This document shows positions 25,304 to 35,152 of a stretch of DNA of 36,221 bases, in pieces (position 1 is the first letter of the stretch; every line of letters begins with the position of its first letter). The notes below the pieces were generated by a model that worked only from the letters and a program-made list of their open reading frames with translations, made no database searches and was not told the origin of the DNA. Origin of the DNA: M0108 sp044228695 (GTDB lineage: Bacteria; Pseudomonadota; Gammaproteobacteria; Chromatiales; Chromatiaceae); the NCBI GenBank assembly GCA_044228695.1, contig JBGAUK010000028.1:1-36221 (forward strand), given 5' to 3'. Position numbers and translations under genes: made by a program.

Positions 25304-25759
25304 GGTTGTAAAGGCTCCTGGAGTCATGGATGAAAGTTCGGCGACCGGGGTGCTATTGCGATCTGGCGGAGCGTCCGAACACGCCCGGGTTTCCGGTTAT
25401 CAGGATCCGTTGGCGGAGGTTGGGGTACGCCGTGAATACCTCACGATAGGCTTGACGACAGCATCCCAACTGTCGTCACCCCACACCGCCTCCCCCCGAC
25501 CCTCCTGCTGTCTGCCGAGGATTGACGGGCTCTGTGTGTCTATTAGGGTATAACATTTTCAGGATGCCCAGGAAGGCGATAGCCGCCACTGCATCCTGAC
25601 GTAACCGGGGGGCAGGCTGGCGGTGTCTCTCCCGGCTGCCATCCGGTTGGGCGTGGGACGCCTGGGTGGTGTGCGTGGCCTTTCGACCCTAATGGGTTTA
25701 CTCTTTTAGCTAGGAAGCGTCAGGACGCGGCAAATAAACCAAAGGCGGGGTAAATCGGC
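25304..25759. other. 456-base gene-free region between znuA and djlA
   Basis: No convincing gene. It must contain the divergent promoters of znuACB and djlA. Apart from a Zur-like half-site with an extended -10 at 25547-25560, I see no clear repeats, terminator or regulatory element. Confidence 0.75.
25547..25560 (-). promoter_or_regulatory. Possible Zur half-site and extended -10 for znuACB
   Basis: Read leftward the bases are GAAAATGTTATACC. GAAAATGTTATA resembles the left arm of the gammaproteobacterial Zur palindrome (GAAATGTTATA), with one extra A. TGTTATACC within it looks like an extended -10. The opposite arm is poorly conserved and the -35 is weak. It lies about 245 bases upstream of znuA. 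Confidence 0.3.
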
Positions 25760-26572
25760 ATGGCGTGGTGGGGCAAGGTCGTGGGCGGGGCCCTGGGCTT
25801 CGTGTTGGGTGGCCCCTTGGGCGCCATGCTGGGTGGCGTACTTGGGCACAAGCTGGATAAGGGGATGGCATCCCTCCAGGGTACGGAGGAAATGGACCCC
25901 GGTGATCGGGAGCGGGTCCAGACGGCCTTCTTTACCGCCACCTTCTCCGTCCTGGGCCACATGGCCAAGGCCGATGGCCGGGTCTCGCCGCGGGAGATTG
26001 CCCTGGCGGAGGCGGTCATGCAGCGCATGGACCTGTCGCCGGACCTGCGCGCCACCGCCATCCAGTTGTTCAATCGGGGCAAGGCCGACGACTTCGACCT
26101 GGACGGGGTCCTGACTCAGTTCCGGCGCGAGTGCCACCGTCGCGTCACCCTTTTGCAGATGTTCCTGGAGATCCAGATCCAGGCCGCCTATGCCGATGGT
26201 GTCCCCGCCCCCGCCGAGCAGCGCATCCTGGGCCACATCCGCGAGCAACTGGGCATCCCCGAGTTCCTGTTTCGACGCATGGAACAACTGGCGGGCATGC
26301 AATGGGAGTACGCCGGTGGCGGCGCGGGTGCGGGCGGGCGGCCCACCGCGTCGCGGGGCCCGAGTCTGGAGCAGGCCTACGAACTGCTGGGCCTGACCCC
26401 CCAGGCGAGTGACGCCGAGGTCAAGCGAGCTTACCGCCGCCTCATGAGTCAGCACCATCCCGACAAGCTCGTCTCCAAGGGCCTGCCGGAAGAGATGATG
26501 AAGCTCGCCAGCCAGAAGACCCACGAGATACGCCAGGCCTACGAGATGATCACCGCGGCGCGAAAATTATGA
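25760..26572 (+). CDS. djlA: Membrane-anchored DnaJ-like co-chaperone DjlA
   Basis: 270 residues, normal. The glycine-rich N-terminal membrane helix (about 3-30, GALGFVLGGPLGAMLGGVLG) is the DjlA anchor. A TerB-like helical domain follows (TAFFTATFSVLGHMAKADGR, roughly 55-175), then a Gly-rich linker and a C-terminal J domain with the His-Pro-Asp triplet at 233-235 (MSQHHPDKLVSKG). It stimulates DnaK at the inner membrane. The ATG at 25760 is the only plausible start. It stands as a single gene between the znu operon and a Uma2-like gene. Confidence 0.96.
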   Translation: MAWWGKVVGGALGFVLGGPLGAMLGGVLGHKLDKGMASLQGTEEMDPGDRERVQTAFFTATFSVLGHMAKADGRVSPREIALAEAVMQRMDLSPDLRATAIQLFNRGKADDFDLDGVLTQFRRECHRRVTLLQMFLEIQIQAAYADGVPAPAEQRILGHIREQLGIPEFLFRRMEQLAGMQWEYAGGGAGAGGRPTASRGPSLEQAYELLGLTPQASDAEVKRAYRRLMSQHHPDKLVSKGLPEEMMKLASQKTHEIRQAYEMITAARKL

Positions 26573-26639
26573 GACGAGTCTTCAAGTCAGCGGACGGGAA
26601 TGCTCAATCAACCTTGGCTGCAGAGGTACCAGCCCCATC

Positions 26640-27134
26640 ATGAATCTATCGCCAACCCTGCTCCAGGCGAGTGAACTGGGCATCCGCCTGGAAATCGTCA
26701 ACGGCCTGCCCCTGTGGGAGGCTCAGCCGGTTTATCGCCATCAAAAGCATATCGAGCGCATCCTTGGCGGGATAACGCGGTGTCAGGATAGCCTGTCGAC
26801 TTGTGAATGCGTGCATGCCGTGGATGTCTATATTCAGTTCCCCAATGGCCTGAAACGTCCGGACATCTCGATCTTCTGCCGCGAACCGAGTGAGGAAGAG
26901 CAGGACTCGGCCTTGACCATGATTCCTGAGGCCGTCATCGAGGTGGTCAGCAAGGGCTTCGAGGCCAAGGACCTGGAAATTGGCCCCCCCTTCTATCTGT
27001 CCCAGGGCGTCAAGGATGTGATCGTCTTTGATCCGCTGACGCTGCTGGTATTGCATGTTCGCCGGGACATGACCACGCGCCAGGTTTCCCCGGTTGTCAT
27101 TGCCCTGGAAGCGGGTTGCCGCGTCCTGGTGTGA
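26640..27134 (+). CDS. Uma2-family (DUF820) restriction-endonuclease-like protein
   Basis: 164 residues. The core resembles Uma2/DUF820 proteins with a PD-(D/E)xK nuclease fold: LKRPDISIFC supplies the Pro-Asp, PEAVIEVVSKGFEAKDLEIG the Glu and Lys-like positions, and YLSQGVKDVIVFDPLTLLVL the following strand-helix-strand. It is slightly shorter than many members (about 180-200) and begins close to the fold. The family is abundant in cyanobacteria and purple sulfur bacteria, often in many copies; its function is not established and nuclease activity is presumed from fold. No partner gene or target is apparent nearby. Confidence 0.8.
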   Translation: MNLSPTLLQASELGIRLEIVNGLPLWEAQPVYRHQKHIERILGGITRCQDSLSTCECVHAVDVYIQFPNGLKRPDISIFCREPSEEEQDSALTMIPEAVIEVVSKGFEAKDLEIGPPFYLSQGVKDVIVFDPLTLLVLHVRRDMTTRQVSPVVIALEAGCRVLV

Positions 27135-27254
27135 CGGCCGGCCTGCTATGCCCCGGATGAAAATCCAGCCAGCTTGGGGTAGAGTGCCCCCTTTCAAAAC
27201 AACAGATCCGGGGGCCTTGACCGGCCACTCCGGCACAAGAGGAGAGACATTGCC

Positions 27255-27947
27255 ATGGCCGCTGATTTCATCGCCCCCTCCATCCTGTCCGCCGACTTCG
27301 CCAAGTTGGGCGAGGAAGTCGATAATGTGCTGGCCGCTGGCGCCGACATCGTCCATTTCGATGTCATGGACAACCACTATGTCCCCAACCTGACCATCGG
27401 CCCCCTGGTGTGCGAGGCCCTGCGCAAGCATGGCGTTACCGCCCCCATAGACGTGCATCTCATGGTCAAACCGGTGGATCGCATCGTCCCGGACTTCGCC
27501 AAGGCCGGAGCTACCTACATCACCTTCCACCCGGAGGCCAGCGAGCACGTCGACCGCACCCTCCAGCTCATCCGCAACGAGGGCTGCAAGGCTGGGCTGG
27601 TGTTCAATCCCGCCACGCCTCTGAGTTATCTGGACTACGTGATGGACAAGGTGGACATCATCCTCCTCATGTCGGTCAACCCCGGCTTTGGCGGCCAGAG
27701 CTTCATACCCGCCACCCTGGAGAAGCTGCGCCAGGCGCGCAAAATGATCAATGCCTCTGGCTTTGACATACGCCTGGAGATCGATGGTGGCGTCAAGGCC
27801 GACAACATCGCCGAGATCAAGGCCGCCGGGGCCGATACCTTCGTCTCCGGCTCCGGCCTCTTCGGTTACGGTAAGGCCGAGGACCCCCATCGCTATGACA
27901 CTATCGTCCGCCAGATGCGGGCGGCCCTCGCCAGCGTCGCCGGCTGA
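27255..27947 (+). CDS. rpe: Ribulose-phosphate 3-epimerase
   Basis: 230 residues, normal for this TIM-barrel enzyme. IAPSILSADFAKLGEEV opens the barrel; metal and catalytic residues appear at His34 and Asp36 (VHFDVMDNHYVPN), His68 (DVHLM) and Asp177 (LEIDGGVKADN); VNPGFGGQSFIP is the active-site lid. It interconverts ribulose 5-phosphate and xylulose 5-phosphate in the pentose phosphate and Calvin cycles. AGGAGAGA ahead of the ATG supports the start. It leads the rpe-gph-trpE unit, an order shared with pseudomonads. Confidence 0.98.
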   Translation: MAADFIAPSILSADFAKLGEEVDNVLAAGADIVHFDVMDNHYVPNLTIGPLVCEALRKHGVTAPIDVHLMVKPVDRIVPDFAKAGATYITFHPEASEHVDRTLQLIRNEGCKAGLVFNPATPLSYLDYVMDKVDIILLMSVNPGFGGQSFIPATLEKLRQARKMINASGFDIRLEIDGGVKADNIAEIKAAGADTFVSGSGLFGYGKAEDPHRYDTIVRQMRAALASVAG

Positions 27948-27960
27948 GGTTCAGGGCATC

Positions 27961-28631
27961 ATGCGACCCCGGATGATCCTGATCGACCTGGACGGCACCC
28001 TGGTGGACAGCGTGCCGGATCTGGCCTTCTGCGTCGATGCCATGATGGCGCGCCTGGGCCGTCCGCCCCATGGGGAGGCGGCGGTGCGTAACTGGGTTGG
28101 CAACGGCGTCGAGCGCCTGGTGCGTCGTGCCCTCGTCGGCCAGCTCGACGGCGAGCCCGAGGCGGCCGATTTCGATCGGGCCTTCCCTATCTTCCTGGAA
28201 CTCTATCGGGACAATACCTCCCAGCGTTCCCGTCTCTACCCCGGCATTCGTGAGGGGCTGGACTGGCTTAAGGGCAACCACTACCGGCTCGGCTGCGTCA
28301 CCAATAAGGCCGCCCAGTTTACCGAGCCTCTGCTGCGGGACCTGGGAGTCCGGGATGACTTCGAGATCGTCATCAGCGGTGACACCCTACCCCGCAACAA
28401 GCCGGACCCCCTGCCCCTGCTCCATGCCGCCGCCTATTTTGGCGTGGAACCGGCCGAGGCCCTCATGATCGGGGACTCGGTGAGCGATGTGAAGGCCGCC
28501 CGCGCCGCAGGCTTTCGCATCTTTTGCATGACTTATGGCTACAACCATGGCCAGGATATCCGCGACTTCCATCCGGACGCCGTCATGGACTCCCTGGTCG
28601 AGGTCCAGGGGCTCTTGGAGGGGGCCGCCTC

Positions 28632-28635
<4 letters not shown>
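27961..28635 (+). CDS. gph: Phosphoglycolate phosphatase
   Basis: 224 residues from the ATG at 27961, thirteen bases after rpe; the frame is open upstream but overlaps rpe. HAD-family motifs are complete: IDLDGTLVDS (Asp9 nucleophile, Asp11 acid), CVTNKA (motif II Thr), PRNKPDPLPLL (motif III Lys) and MIGDSVSDVKAA (motif IV). It removes phosphate from 2-phosphoglycolate, formed from DNA repair ends and by RuBisCO oxygenation; the latter would matter in an autotroph. Its stop overlaps the trpE start (ATGA), so trpE translation is coupled to it. Confidence 0.96.
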
Positions 28636-30134
<1,499 letters not shown>

Positions 30135-30145
30135 GGCTGGCGGGC

Positions 30146-31333
30146 TTGACTGGCGGGAACGGCAGGGGGTGCCCCGGCTTTTCTCGCCCTCCCCTTGGCA
30201 TCCTGCTACTGACGGTCTTCGGCTTCAGCACCCTCTATGCCCCGCAACCCCTGTTGCCGGTCCTGGCGGAGGCCTTTGGCAAGGGGCCGACGGAGGCCTC
30301 CCTCCTCATTACCCTGGCCATGTTGCCCCTGGCCGGCGCGCCCCTGGTTTATGGCTATCTGCTGGTGTCGGTGCCGGCCCGGCCCATGCTGGCGGGGGCG
30401 GCTCTGCTGTTGGCCCTGTGCCAGCTCGGGCTGGCGCTGGTGGATAGCTGGTGGTTGATGCTGGTCCTGCGCCTCATGATCGGCCTCTGCCTGCCGGCCC
30501 TCTTCACGGCCCTCATGACCTTCGTGGCCTCCTCGGCCACCGCCGAGACCCTGCGTCAGTCCCTGGCCTGGTATATCGCCGCCACCATCCTCGGCGGTTT
30601 CGCCGGCCGCGCCCTCAGTGGTCTCCTGGCCTCGGTCTGGGGCTGGCGGGTAGCGCTGGGAATCTGGGCGCCAGCCTTGCTGGTCATGGGGCTCTGGACC
30701 CTGCGCCTGCCGGGGCGCCAGGAGAGCCGCTTCGTGCGGGTGACGCCGCGTGTCTTCCAGGTCGTGATGGCGAGGCCCGGCGCCCCTCAGGCCTATCTGA
30801 CCGTATTTTCAATTTTCTTCGTCTTCGCGGCGGTGCTCAACGTCCTGCCCTTCCACATGGCCGACCAGGATCCTGGCACGGGGGCCGCAGGCATTGGCTT
30901 TGCTTATTTGGGTTACCTGTCTGGCCTGCTGGTCTCCCTCAATACGGAACGACTGAGCCGCCTGTTTCAGTCCGAGGGCCCCCTCTATGCCCTGGGTCTG
31001 GGGCTCTATGGCCTGGGTCTCGGGCTTTTCGCCTGGCCCGCCCTGGGCGGGGTCTATCTGGCCATGTTCGCCTTTTGTGGCGGTATGTTTCTGATTCACA
31101 CCCGCCTATCGGGTCAGGTCAACCAGATGGGCGGGCCCCATCGCGGGGTGGTCAATGGTATCTATATCGCCGCCTACTACCTGGGCGGAAGTTTGGGGTC
31201 CTGGCTGGCGGTGGAGGTTTATCGCCACTTGGGCTGGCTACCCTTTCTGGCCGCCGTCGCCCTGGTCCTGGTCATGGCCGGGTATGGCCTGCGGGGCATG
31301 CTGAGGCGGGAGGCCATACCGGCATCGCCATGA
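30146..31333 (+). CDS. MFS transporter (YnfM-like)
   Basis: About 395 residues from a TTG at 30146, with GAGG nine bases upstream; another TTG at 30131 overlaps the trpE stop. No ATG exists near the first helix, so the start is uncertain. Around twelve hydrophobic helices are visible, with FSTLYAPQPLLPVLAEAFG in the first helix and loop, as in YnfM/arabinose-efflux-type permeases, and SSATAETLRQSLAWYIAATILGG cut across the central half. It probably exports small molecules by proton antiport; the substrate is unknown. It follows trpE within about 11 bases and may be read with it, without an obvious functional link. Confidence 0.82.
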   Translation: MTGGNGRGCPGFSRPPLGILLLTVFGFSTLYAPQPLLPVLAEAFGKGPTEASLLITLAMLPLAGAPLVYGYLLVSVPARPMLAGAALLLALCQLGLALVDSWWLMLVLRLMIGLCLPALFTALMTFVASSATAETLRQSLAWYIAATILGGFAGRALSGLLASVWGWRVALGIWAPALLVMGLWTLRLPGRQESRFVRVTPRVFQVVMARPGAPQAYLTVFSIFFVFAAVLNVLPFHMADQDPGTGAAGIGFAYLGYLSGLLVSLNTERLSRLFQSEGPLYALGLGLYGLGLGLFAWPALGGVYLAMFAFCGGMFLIHTRLSGQVNQMGGPHRGVVNGIYIAAYYLGGSLGSWLAVEVYRHLGWLPFLAAVALVLVMAGYGLRGMLRREAIPASP

Positions 31334-31373
31334 CCGGGCCTTGGGGCTGGCAGGCGGGGTGCTCATCCTATTT

Positions 31374-31385
31374 ATTGTCGACAAA
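31374..31385. promoter_or_regulatory. Operator-like palindrome 1 upstream of prpE
   Basis: ATTGTCGACAAA contains the perfect palindrome TTGTCGACAA (31375-31384), ending six bases before a TTGACA -35 box. It matches site 2 in ten of twelve positions. FCD-type GntR regulators commonly bind TTGT-N2/3-ACAA sites, so the GntR protein encoded two genes into this operon is the likely ligand. Confidence 0.6.
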
Positions 31386-31390
31386 GGGGG

Positions 31391-31418
31391 TTGACATAAC
31401 GGAAATAGAGAGTATTTT
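31391..31418 (+). promoter_or_regulatory. Candidate sigma70 promoter of the prp operon
   Basis: TTGACA (31391-31396), a 16-base spacer, then TATTTT (31413-31418), which matches four of six -10 positions. Transcription would begin near 31425, about 100 bases before prpE, between the two palindromes. Confidence 0.5.
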
Positions 31419-31434
31419 TGCCAATATCGCGACA

Positions 31435-31448
31435 GATTGTTGACAATC
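31435..31448. promoter_or_regulatory. Operator-like palindrome 2 upstream of prpE
   Basis: GATTGTTGACAATC has perfect six-base arms (GATTGT, ACAATC) around a two-base centre. Its centre is 62 bases from that of palindrome 1, close to six helical turns, and it would sit just after the predicted transcription start. The layout fits repression, possibly with looping. Confidence 0.6.
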
Positions 31449-31525
31449 CGACGCGGCTGACGGGTGCCCCGATGCGTCCGCGATCATAACAACACTCAAT
31501 CATCGTTTACCGAGGAGAGATGGTC

Positions 31526-33427
31526 ATGACTTATCAAGAGGTCTATCAGCGTTCCCTGTCCGATCCCGAGGGTTTTTGGGGGGAGGCCGCCCAGGCGATC
31601 CATTGGGACAAGACCTGGGATCGGGTCCTGGACGACAGCAAGCCCCCCTTCTATCGCTGGTTCGCCGGCGGCATGTTGAACACCTGCTACAACGCCGTGG
31701 ACCGTCACGTCGAGGCCGGGCGTGGTGATCAGGCCGCCATCATCTACGACAGCCCCGTCACCGGCACCCAGCGCACCATCAGCTACGCCGAGCTGCTGGA
31801 CCAGGTCTCCCGCTGCGCCGGCGCCCTCGCCAACCTGGGCGTGGTCAAGGGCGATCGCGTCATCATCTACATGCCCATGGTCCCAGAGGCCGCCATCGCC
31901 ATGCTGGCCTGCGCCCGCCTCGGCGCCGTGCACTCCGTGGTCTTCGGTGGCTTCTCCGCCCGCGAGCTCTCGACCCGCATCGAGGACGCCAAGCCCAAGG
32001 TGATGGTCGCGGGTTCCTGCGGCATCGAGCCCAACCGGGTGGTTCACTACAAGCCACTGCTGGATCAGGCCATCGAGATGTCCAACCACAAGCCCCAGAG
32101 TTGCCTGGTGCTGCGGCGTCCCCAGGAACCGGGGACCATGATCGCCGGCCGAGACTTCGATTGGGACGAGGCCATGGCCGCCGCCGAGCCCCATGCCTGC
32201 GTGTCCGTCGCCGCCACCGATCCCCTCTATATCCTCTACACCTCCGGCACCACGGGCCTGCCCAAGGGCGTGGTGCGGGACAATGGCGGTCATGCCGTGG
32301 CCATGCACTGGAGCATGAAGAACCTCTATGCCATGGAGCCGGGCGAGGTTTTCTGGGCCGCCTCCGACGTCGGCTGGGTGGTTGGTCACTCCTATATCGT
32401 CTATGCCCCCCTGCTCTATGGCTGCACCACCCTCATCTACGAGGGTAAGCCCGTCGGCACCCCGGACGCCGGCGCCTTCTGGCGGGTCATCAGCGAGCAT
32501 GGGGTCTCCGTCATGTTCACGGCCCCCACCGCCTTCCGCGCCATCAAGCGCGTGGATTCCAAGGCGGAACACCTGGCGCGTTACGACATGTCCGGCTTCC
32601 GCGCCCTCTTCCTGGCCGGGGAGCGCTGCGATCCCGATACGCTGCAATGGGCCCAGAACATCCTCAAGGTGCCGGTCATCGACCACTGGTGGCAGACCGA
32701 GACGGGCTGGGGCATCGCCGCCAACTGCCTGGGCATCGAGCCCCTGCCGGTTAAGCCCGGCTCGCCGACCAAGGCCGTGCCCGGCTATGACGTGCGCATC
32801 CTCGACGACGATGGTCACGAGCAGGCTGCGGGCCAGATCGGCCGTATCATGATCAAGCTACCCCTGCCGCCGGCCTGCCTGCCGACCCTGTGGCAGAACG
32901 ACGACCGCTATGTCGAGTCCTACCTCAGCGCCGAGCCGGGTTACTACCTGACCGGCGATGCCGGCATGAAGGACGAGGACGGCTACCTCTTCATCATGAG
33001 TCGCATCGACGACATCATCAACGTCGCCGGCCACCGCCTCTCCACCGGCGGCATGGAAGAGGTTCTCTCCTCCCACCCGGACGTCGCCGAATGCGCCGTC
33101 ATCGGCGTGGCGGACACCCTCAAGGGCGAGATCCCCCTGGGCCTGGTGGTCCTCAAGAGCGGCGTCGAGAAGCCCGAGGAGCAGATCGATCGCGAGCTGG
33201 TGGCCCTGGTGCGCGAGAAGATCGGTCCGGTGGCGGACTTCAAGAAGGTGGTCGTGGTCGAGCGCCTGCCCAAGACCCGCTCCGGCAAGACCCTGCGCGG
33301 CACCATGAAGCGCATCGCCGACGGCCAGGCCTTCAACATGCCGGCGACCATCGATGATCCGGCCATCCTCGACGAGATCGCGGCCAAGCTCCAGACCATC
33401 GGCTACGCCCTGCCCGCCACGGCCTAG
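31526..33427 (+). CDS. prpE: Propionate--CoA ligase PrpE
   Basis: 633 residues from the ATG at 31526, eight bases after GAGGAG; an in-frame ATG at 31520 is too close to that site. AMP-forming acyl-CoA synthetase motifs: LYTSGTTGLPKGVVRD (P-loop), WWQTETGWG, YYLTGDAGMKDEDGY and the C-terminal TRSGKTLRG, with Lys588 matching the catalytic and acetylation-controlled lysine (592) of Salmonella PrpE. It makes propionyl-CoA from propionate, ATP and CoA. Acetyl-CoA synthetase is a close relative; the linked prpB and prpC decide for propionate. It leads a four-gene operon behind two palindromes. Confidence 0.93.
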   Translation: MTYQEVYQRSLSDPEGFWGEAAQAIHWDKTWDRVLDDSKPPFYRWFAGGMLNTCYNAVDRHVEAGRGDQAAIIYDSPVTGTQRTISYAELLDQVSRCAGALANLGVVKGDRVIIYMPMVPEAAIAMLACARLGAVHSVVFGGFSARELSTRIEDAKPKVMVAGSCGIEPNRVVHYKPLLDQAIEMSNHKPQSCLVLRRPQEPGTMIAGRDFDWDEAMAAAEPHACVSVAATDPLYILYTSGTTGLPKGVVRDNGGHAVAMHWSMKNLYAMEPGEVFWAASDVGWVVGHSYIVYAPLLYGCTTLIYEGKPVGTPDAGAFWRVISEHGVSVMFTAPTAFRAIKRVDSKAEHLARYDMSGFRALFLAGERCDPDTLQWAQNILKVPVIDHWWQTETGWGIAANCLGIEPLPVKPGSPTKAVPGYDVRILDDDGHEQAAGQIGRIMIKLPLPPACLPTLWQNDDRYVESYLSAEPGYYLTGDAGMKDEDGYLFIMSRIDDIINVAGHRLSTGGMEEVLSSHPDVAECAVIGVADTLKGEIPLGLVVLKSGVEKPEEQIDRELVALVREKIGPVADFKKVVVVERLPKTRSGKTLRGTMKRIADGQAFNMPATIDDPAILDEIAAKLQTIGYALPATA

Positions 33428-33470
33428 GGACAGCCCCGCGCCGTCTCGCCAACCCATCTCGACCAGGCCC

Positions 33471-34160
33471 ATGATGGATGATCAGGACATCACCCTGGCC
33501 GACCAGATCTACACCCGGATGCGCCGGGAGATCGTGGAGGGCCAGATCCCGCCGGGCTCCAAGATGAGCGAGCCCGAACTGGCGCGGCGCTACGGCATCA
33601 GCCGGGGCCCGCTGCGGGAGGCGATGCGGCGGCTGGAGTCCTCCAGCCTGGTGGTGCGCCGGGCCAACGTCGGGGCGCGGGTCATTGACCTTTCCAGTGC
33701 CCAGTTACTGGATCTCTATTTCCTGCGCGAGGCCCTGGAGGGCCTGGCGGCGCGACTGGCGGCGGAGCGCATGAGCGCGGCCGAGATCGACGAATTGCGC
33801 GCCCTCATTGCCCTTCACGAGCGCCAGGTCGCTCAGGACCACGGTCTGGCCTATTACCAGAGCGAGGGCGACCTGGACTTTCACTTCTGCATCGTGCGGG
33901 GCAGTCACAACGCCCGACTTCAGGACCTGCTGGAGAATGACCTCTACCACCTGGTGCGCATGTATCGCTGCCAGTTCGGCATGGTCGGGCCCCGCGCGCC
34001 CACCGCCTTGCGGGAGCATGGCCAGATCGTCGAGGCCATCGCCGAGCGCGATGGTGAGTTGGCGGAGATCCTGATGCGTCGTCACATCCGCGCCTCCCGC
34101 CAGCAGGTGGAGCGGCGCCTGAGCGGCGAATGGCCACAACCGGCCCCCCTGACCCATTAA
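33471..34160 (+). CDS. GntR family regulator (FadR/FCD type), likely prp regulator
   Basis: 229 residues from ATG-ATG at 33471. The N-terminal winged helix-turn-helix (about 8-75) reads ADQIYTRMRREIVEGQIPPG, then SEPELARRYGISRGPLREAM and RLESSSLVVRRANVGARV. The C-terminal FCD ligand domain (about 85-215) has LYFLREALEGLAARLAAERM and metal-site-like histidines (FHFCIVRGSHN-type region and REHGQIVEAIAERD). It lies inside the operon, 43 bases after prpE and 24 before prpB. Known relatives control 2-methylcitrate genes and sense propionate-derived metabolites; which ligand applies here is inferred. It is the obvious candidate to bind the two TTGT-ACAA palindromes ahead of prpE. Confidence 0.92.
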   Translation: MMDDQDITLADQIYTRMRREIVEGQIPPGSKMSEPELARRYGISRGPLREAMRRLESSSLVVRRANVGARVIDLSSAQLLDLYFLREALEGLAARLAAERMSAAEIDELRALIALHERQVAQDHGLAYYQSEGDLDFHFCIVRGSHNARLQDLLENDLYHLVRMYRCQFGMVGPRAPTALREHGQIVEAIAERDGELAEILMRRHIRASRQQVERRLSGEWPQPAPLTH

Positions 34161-34184
34161 TTTAGAATAGCGAGACCCCCCCTC

Positions 34185-35075
34185 ATGAACCCATCCCAGT
34201 CCCCCGGCGCCCGGCTGCGCCAGGCCGTCCGCGATGAGCAGCCCCTGCAGGTCGTTGGCGCCATCAATGCCTACCACGCCATGATGGCCGAGCGCGTCGG
34301 CTACCGCGCCCTCTACCTCTCCGGCGGCGGCGTGGCCGCGGGCTCTCTGGGCCTGCCGGACCTGGGCATCAGCAATCTGCACGACGTCTGCGAGGACGTG
34401 CGCCGCATCACCTATGTCACCCAGGCCCCCCTGCTGGTGGATGCCGACACCGGCCTGGGGCCCAGCGCCTTCAACATGGAACGCACAGTGCGTGAACTGA
34501 TGCGCGCCGGCGCCGCCGGCTGTCACATCGAGGACCAGGTCCAGGCCAAGCGCTGTGGTCACCGGCCCGGCAAGGCCATCGTCTCCATGGCGGAGATGGT
34601 GGACCGGGTCAAGGCGGCGGCGGACGCGGCCCGGGACGACTTTGTCATCATGGCCCGCACCGATGCCTTGGCGGTGGAAGGCCTGCAGGGAGCCATCGAC
34701 CGCGCCTGCGCCTGCGTCGAGGCCGGCGCGGACATGATCTTCCCCGAGGCCATGACCGAGTTGGCGCAGTACCAGCAATTCGCCCAGGCCGTGGGGGTGC
34801 CGGTGCTGGCCAACATCACCGAGTTCGGTGCCACCCCCCTCTTCACCACCCAGGAATTGGGTGCCGTGGGCGTGGGCCTGGTGCTCTATCCCCTGTCCGC
34901 CTTCCGCGCCATGAACCAGGCCGCCCTCAAGGTCTATGAGGCGATCCGCCACGACGGTACCCAGCAAGGGGTGGTGGATATCATGCAGACCCGCAATGAC
35001 TTGTACGACTACCTGGGCTATCACGCCTTCGAACGGAAGCTGGATGCCCTCTTTTCCGCGGGCGGGGAAGACTGA
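34185..35075 (+). CDS. prpB: 2-methylisocitrate lyase PrpB
   Basis: 296 residues, normal. The ICL/PEPM-superfamily signature KRCGHRPGK has Lys122, catalytic Cys124 and His126. YLSGGGVAAGSLGLPDLGIS and LLVDADTGLGPSAFN supply substrate and magnesium contacts, and MARTDALAVEG and LANITEFGATPLF complete the barrel. It cleaves 2-methylisocitrate into pyruvate and succinate, the final step of the methylcitrate cycle. It follows the regulator gene by 24 bases and precedes prpC, the common prpBC order. The start ATG has only a weak ribosome binding site. Confidence 0.97.
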   Translation: MNPSQSPGARLRQAVRDEQPLQVVGAINAYHAMMAERVGYRALYLSGGGVAAGSLGLPDLGISNLHDVCEDVRRITYVTQAPLLVDADTGLGPSAFNMERTVRELMRAGAAGCHIEDQVQAKRCGHRPGKAIVSMAEMVDRVKAAADAARDDFVIMARTDALAVEGLQGAIDRACACVEAGADMIFPEAMTELAQYQQFAQAVGVPVLANITEFGATPLFTTQELGAVGVGLVLYPLSAFRAMNQAALKVYEAIRHDGTQQGVVDIMQTRNDLYDYLGYHAFERKLDALFSAGGED

Positions 35076-35152
35076 GTCCAGGTTCCAGGCCCGGCGGTGG
35101 GGTGAAGGCCCCCGCGCCCATAACATCGATCGAGAACCACTGGAGTATGAAG

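Noticed and set aside
25522..25554. Rightward promoter TTGACG with TATAAC for djlA
   Set aside because: The spacer is 21 bases, too long for a sigma70 promoter.
31496..32818. Long minus-strand open frame opposite prpE
   Set aside because: Same effect of GC-rich third positions; composition is Gly/His/Asp-rich without motifs, while prpE on the plus strand is certain.
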